Assembly: GCF_002051585.1 (NCBI RefSeq)
Contig: NZ_MZGX01000011.1
Coordinates: forward strand, 62,001 to 126,000
Length of the DNA: 64,000 nucleotides
Direction: 5' to 3'
Origin: Ruminiclostridium hungatei
GTDB taxonomy: Bacteria > Bacillota > Clostridia > Acetivibrionales > DSM-1351
The notes below the pieces were generated by a model. The model worked only from the letters and a program-made list of their open reading frames with translations. It was not told the DNA's origin and ran no database searches. Both the position numbers and the translations under genes were made by a program. Below are positions 62,142 through 64,000 of the stretch, piece by piece; the stretch's first letter is position 1; the number at the start of each line of letters is the position of its first letter.

Positions 62142-62467
62142 TTAACCTTTAGTGCTAGTTAAAAATGTGGTAACAGTCCGAAAATGTTACTCACTCCCGG
62201 ACGAGCTTCAAATAAATGCTTGTATATAACGCTTTTGGCGAAATTGTATACCTTACAGCACGCTTTTTAGCCGTCGCAGCAACTCGACCATCCAGGTCTC
62301 GAGTGCTGCTTAAATTGACATCCTGTCAATTTAACTGCCAAATCAGCATGCTGTAAGCCTACAATTTCAGCAAAAAGCTTTTAATCATACTGCGCATTTC
62401 TTTAAAGTCGTCCTCGCGTGAGCGAACTTGTCTCTTAAAGACTTTATTAACTAGCACTACAGGTTAA
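62142..62467. repeat. family B long palindromic element (MITE-like fold-back)
   Basis: Terminal inverted repeats of about 24 bp (TTAACCTTTAGTGCTAGTTA left, TAACTAGCACTACAGGTTAA right) bound 326 bp with no ORF. The inside is also nearly palindromic: CTTTTGGCG-AAATTGTATACC-TTACAGCA pairs with TGCTGTAAG-CCTACAATTT-CAGCAAAAAG, with side hairpins GCAGCAACTCGA/TCGAGTGCTGC and TTAAATTGACA/TGTCAATTTAA. A deleted copy lies at 27166-27275. Confidence 0.75.
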
Positions 62468-62496
62468 ATTAATATAAAAATCTCATATATAAAAAT

Positions 62497-64000
62497 CTAT
62501 ATATTGAATAAAATATCCGCGTAGGTGGGGAACGGCCACAGCTTTGCATCAACTATGCATTCAAGTTTATCTGCCGCTGCCCTTAACCTGCCCATCTGTA
62601 CAAACACTTCAGTCCTGTAGTACATAGCCTGGGAGAAGGTATCCTGGTCGGGCTCCTGGGCCTTGGCAACCTTTTCGTCCAGAAGGGTGATTTCTTTTTT
62701 CAGCTGGGCGGTAAGAGCGGCCACCTCTTGTAAAAGCTCTGCATTGGCACTGATATCTGCATCAATACCACAGCTCTTGATCTGGTTTATGGAGTTTGCA
62801 ACCTGGGCGCCGAAGCTGATTGCCGCAGGAAGAATCTGCCTCCTTGACATCTCCAGCATGGTCAGGGCTTCAATATTAATGGTCTTTATATATTTTTCAA
62901 GGGATATTTCATATCTTGAATGCATTTCCACCCTGCTGAAAACCTTGTGCTTTTCCATTACAGAGAGATTTTTCTCGTCCATCAGGCATTTGATGGCTTC
63001 AACATAGCTTTTGATATTGGGAAGTCCTCTTTTTTCGGCTTCAGCTACCCAATCCTCCGAATAACCGTTGCCGTTGAATATAATACGTCCGTTTTTCTTA
63101 ACAACTTCTTTAATAATATTGTTGACTTCAGTATCCAGATCCCCGGACTTTTCAATTCTGTCTGCAAACTGTTCCAGCACCTCTGCAACAATGGTGTTCA
63201 GGAAGAAGTTCGAGGAGGCGATGGAGGCTGAGGAGCCTACCATTCGGAATTCGAATTTGTTGCCTGTAAAAGCAAAGGGGGAGGTTCTGTTTCTGTCTGT
63301 AGTATCCTTTGGAAGAGCAGGAAGTGTCGACACGCCTACAGTCAGCTTTCCGGCCTTATTGGCGCTGATATCTTCACCGGCAGCTATCTGGTCAAGTATT
63401 TTTGTAAGTTCATCCCCCAGGAAAATTGAGATTATTGCCGGAGGTGCTTCGTTCGCTCCAAGCCTGTGGTCATTGCCCGGATTGCCGGCTGCCAGCCTTA
63501 AAAGATCCGCGTATTCGTCAACGGCTTTTATTACCGCACACAGGAATATGAGGAACTGTGCGTTTTCGTGAGGAGTCTTGCCGGGATCAAGCAGATTCTG
63601 ACCGTCATTTGTAGACAAGGACCAGTTGTTATGTTTTCCGGAGCCATTAACTCCCGCAAATGGTTTTTCGTGAAGCAGGCAGACAAGTCCGTGTCTTAAA
63701 GCTACCGATTTCAGCAGCTCCATGGTGAGCTGGTTGTGGTCTGTAGCTATATTGGCGGTGGTGAATATGGGAGCAAGCTCATGCTGGGCAGGAGCGACCT
63801 CATTGTGTTCTGTCTTTGCTGAAATGCCCAGCTTCCACAATTCATCATCCAGATCCTTCATAAAGGCGGAAACACGTTCCTTGATGCTGCCATAGTAGTG
63901 ATCTTCCATCTCCTGGCCTTTGGGCGCCTTTGCGCCAAAAAGGGTACGGCCTGTGAAAATCAAGTCCTTTCGCTTATCATAAAGCTTCTTATCAATAAGG
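62497..64000 (-). CDS. glnN: type III glutamine synthetase, 3' part (gene runs off the window)
   Basis: Glutamine synthetase III makes glutamine from glutamate and ammonia. The readable 500-odd residues are the C-terminal two thirds of the roughly 700-residue protein: R-T-L-F-G-A-K-A-P-K-G-Q-E-M-E-D-H-Y-Y-G-S-I, H-N-E-V-A-P-A-Q-H-E-L-A-P, N-G-S-G-K-H-N-N-W-S-L-S-T-N, R-L-G-A-N-E-A-P-P-A-I-I-S and the large GSIII-specific C-terminus. The frame stays open to the window edge, so the true start is beyond 64000. No terminator-like T-run is clear downstream, but the family B element begins 30 bp after the stop. Confidence 0.95.
   Translation of the reverse strand, partial: LIDKKLYDKRKDLIFTGRTLFGAKAPKGQEMEDHYYGSIKERVSAFMKDLDDELWKLGISAKTEHNEVAPAQHELAPIFTTANIATDHNQLTMELLKSVALRHGLVCLLHEKPFAGVNGSGKHNNWSLSTNDGQNLLDPGKTPHENAQFLIFLCAVIKAVDEYADLLRLAAGNPGNDHRLGANEAPPAIISIFLGDELTKILDQIAAGEDISANKAGKLTVGVSTLPALPKDTTDRNRTSPFAFTGNKFEFRMVGSSASIASSNFFLNTIVAEVLEQFADRIEKSGDLDTEVNNIIKEVVKKNGRIIFNGNGYSEDWVAEAEKRGLPNIKSYVEAIKCLMDEKNLSVMEKHKVFSRVEMHSRYEISLEKYIKTINIEALTMLEMSRRQILPAAISFGAQVANSINQIKSCGIDADISANAELLQEVAALTAQLKKEITLLDEKVAKAQEPDQDTFSQAMYYRTEVFVQMGRLRAAADKLECIVDAKLWPFPTYADILFNI

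Noticed and set aside
62142-62467. Intron, tRNA cluster or integron attC array within the long palindrome
   Set aside because: No group I/II intron core, tRNA features or repeated attC core words; the whole sequence is one fold-back element.

Overview
The window looks like chromosomal DNA of a spore-forming, anaerobic, Gram-positive Clostridia member, most like the cellulolytic Ruminiclostridium / Clostridium cluster III group. Reasons: a germination protease gene, a Gly-rich spore-coat-like protein, SLH-anchored surface protein, type III glutamine synthetase, ferredoxin-dependent 2-oxoacid oxidoreductase, TPP riboswitches of Firmicutes type, strong GGAGG ribosome sites and frequent TTG/GTG starts. 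The genus is an inference from gene content. I saw no rRNA, tRNA, CRISPR array, prophage or complete insertion sequence.

Layout. 0-9.2 kb: a membrane-anchored protein with an internal duplication, a YerC/TrpR-like regulator, secA, a GH18-SLH surface protein whose catalytic Glu is Gln, a Fur-family regulator preceded by a small Cys-rich ORF, and a tocopherol-cyclase-like protein. 9.2-16.4 kb: thymidine kinase, a spore-coat-like protein, then tandem TPP riboswitches (each with its own terminator) driving thiD-thiC-thiM-thiE, and a secreted alkaline phosphatase. 16.6-22.5 kb: YibE/F membrane protein, alpha/beta hydrolase, YnfA family protein, VOC protein, MATE exporter, hemW. 22.5-28 kb: rpsT and gpr, which flank an AT-rich stretch with a secreted C39-like peptidase and a duplicated, partly decayed membrane-protein gene; then an M50-like peptidase. 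28-36 kb: an atypical NAD-dependent DNA ligase, AraC regulator, ferredoxin, amidohydrolase, small membrane proteins, a flavoprotein, tcdA and a P-loop ATPase. 36.1-39.7 kb: a GntR (YtrA-type)-membrane protein-ABC ATPase cassette. 39.7-42.7 kb: ferredoxin plus three subunits of a 2-oxoacid:ferredoxin oxidoreductase. 43-62.1 kb: a REC-SARP-like response regulator and LytS-type histidine kinase followed by a 16-kb exopolysaccharide operon (initiating sugar phosphotransferase, five glycosyltransferase genes, polymerase, two chain-length-type proteins, metallophosphoesterase, pyruvyltransferase, flippase). 62.1-64 kb: a long palindromic element and the 3' part of glnN, which runs off the window.

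How it fits together. The strongest integrated story is the exopolysaccharide locus. The two-component regulator has an OmpR-like/BTAD (SARP-like) output, and the promoter in front of the polysaccharide operon has three perfect 11-bp direct repeats just upstream of a TATAAT box with no good -35, which is the architecture expected of SARP-activated promoters. I infer that the sensor pair controls polysaccharide synthesis through these repeats.

The window also holds at least three families of structured intergenic repeats: family A (four copies, 65-171 bp palindromes), family B (one 326-bp fold-back element and one deleted copy directly abutting a family A copy) and family C (two hairpin-rich blocks inside operons, just before the ribosome site of the next gene). 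These are not explained by the genes and are the best candidates for undescribed mobile or regulatory elements here.
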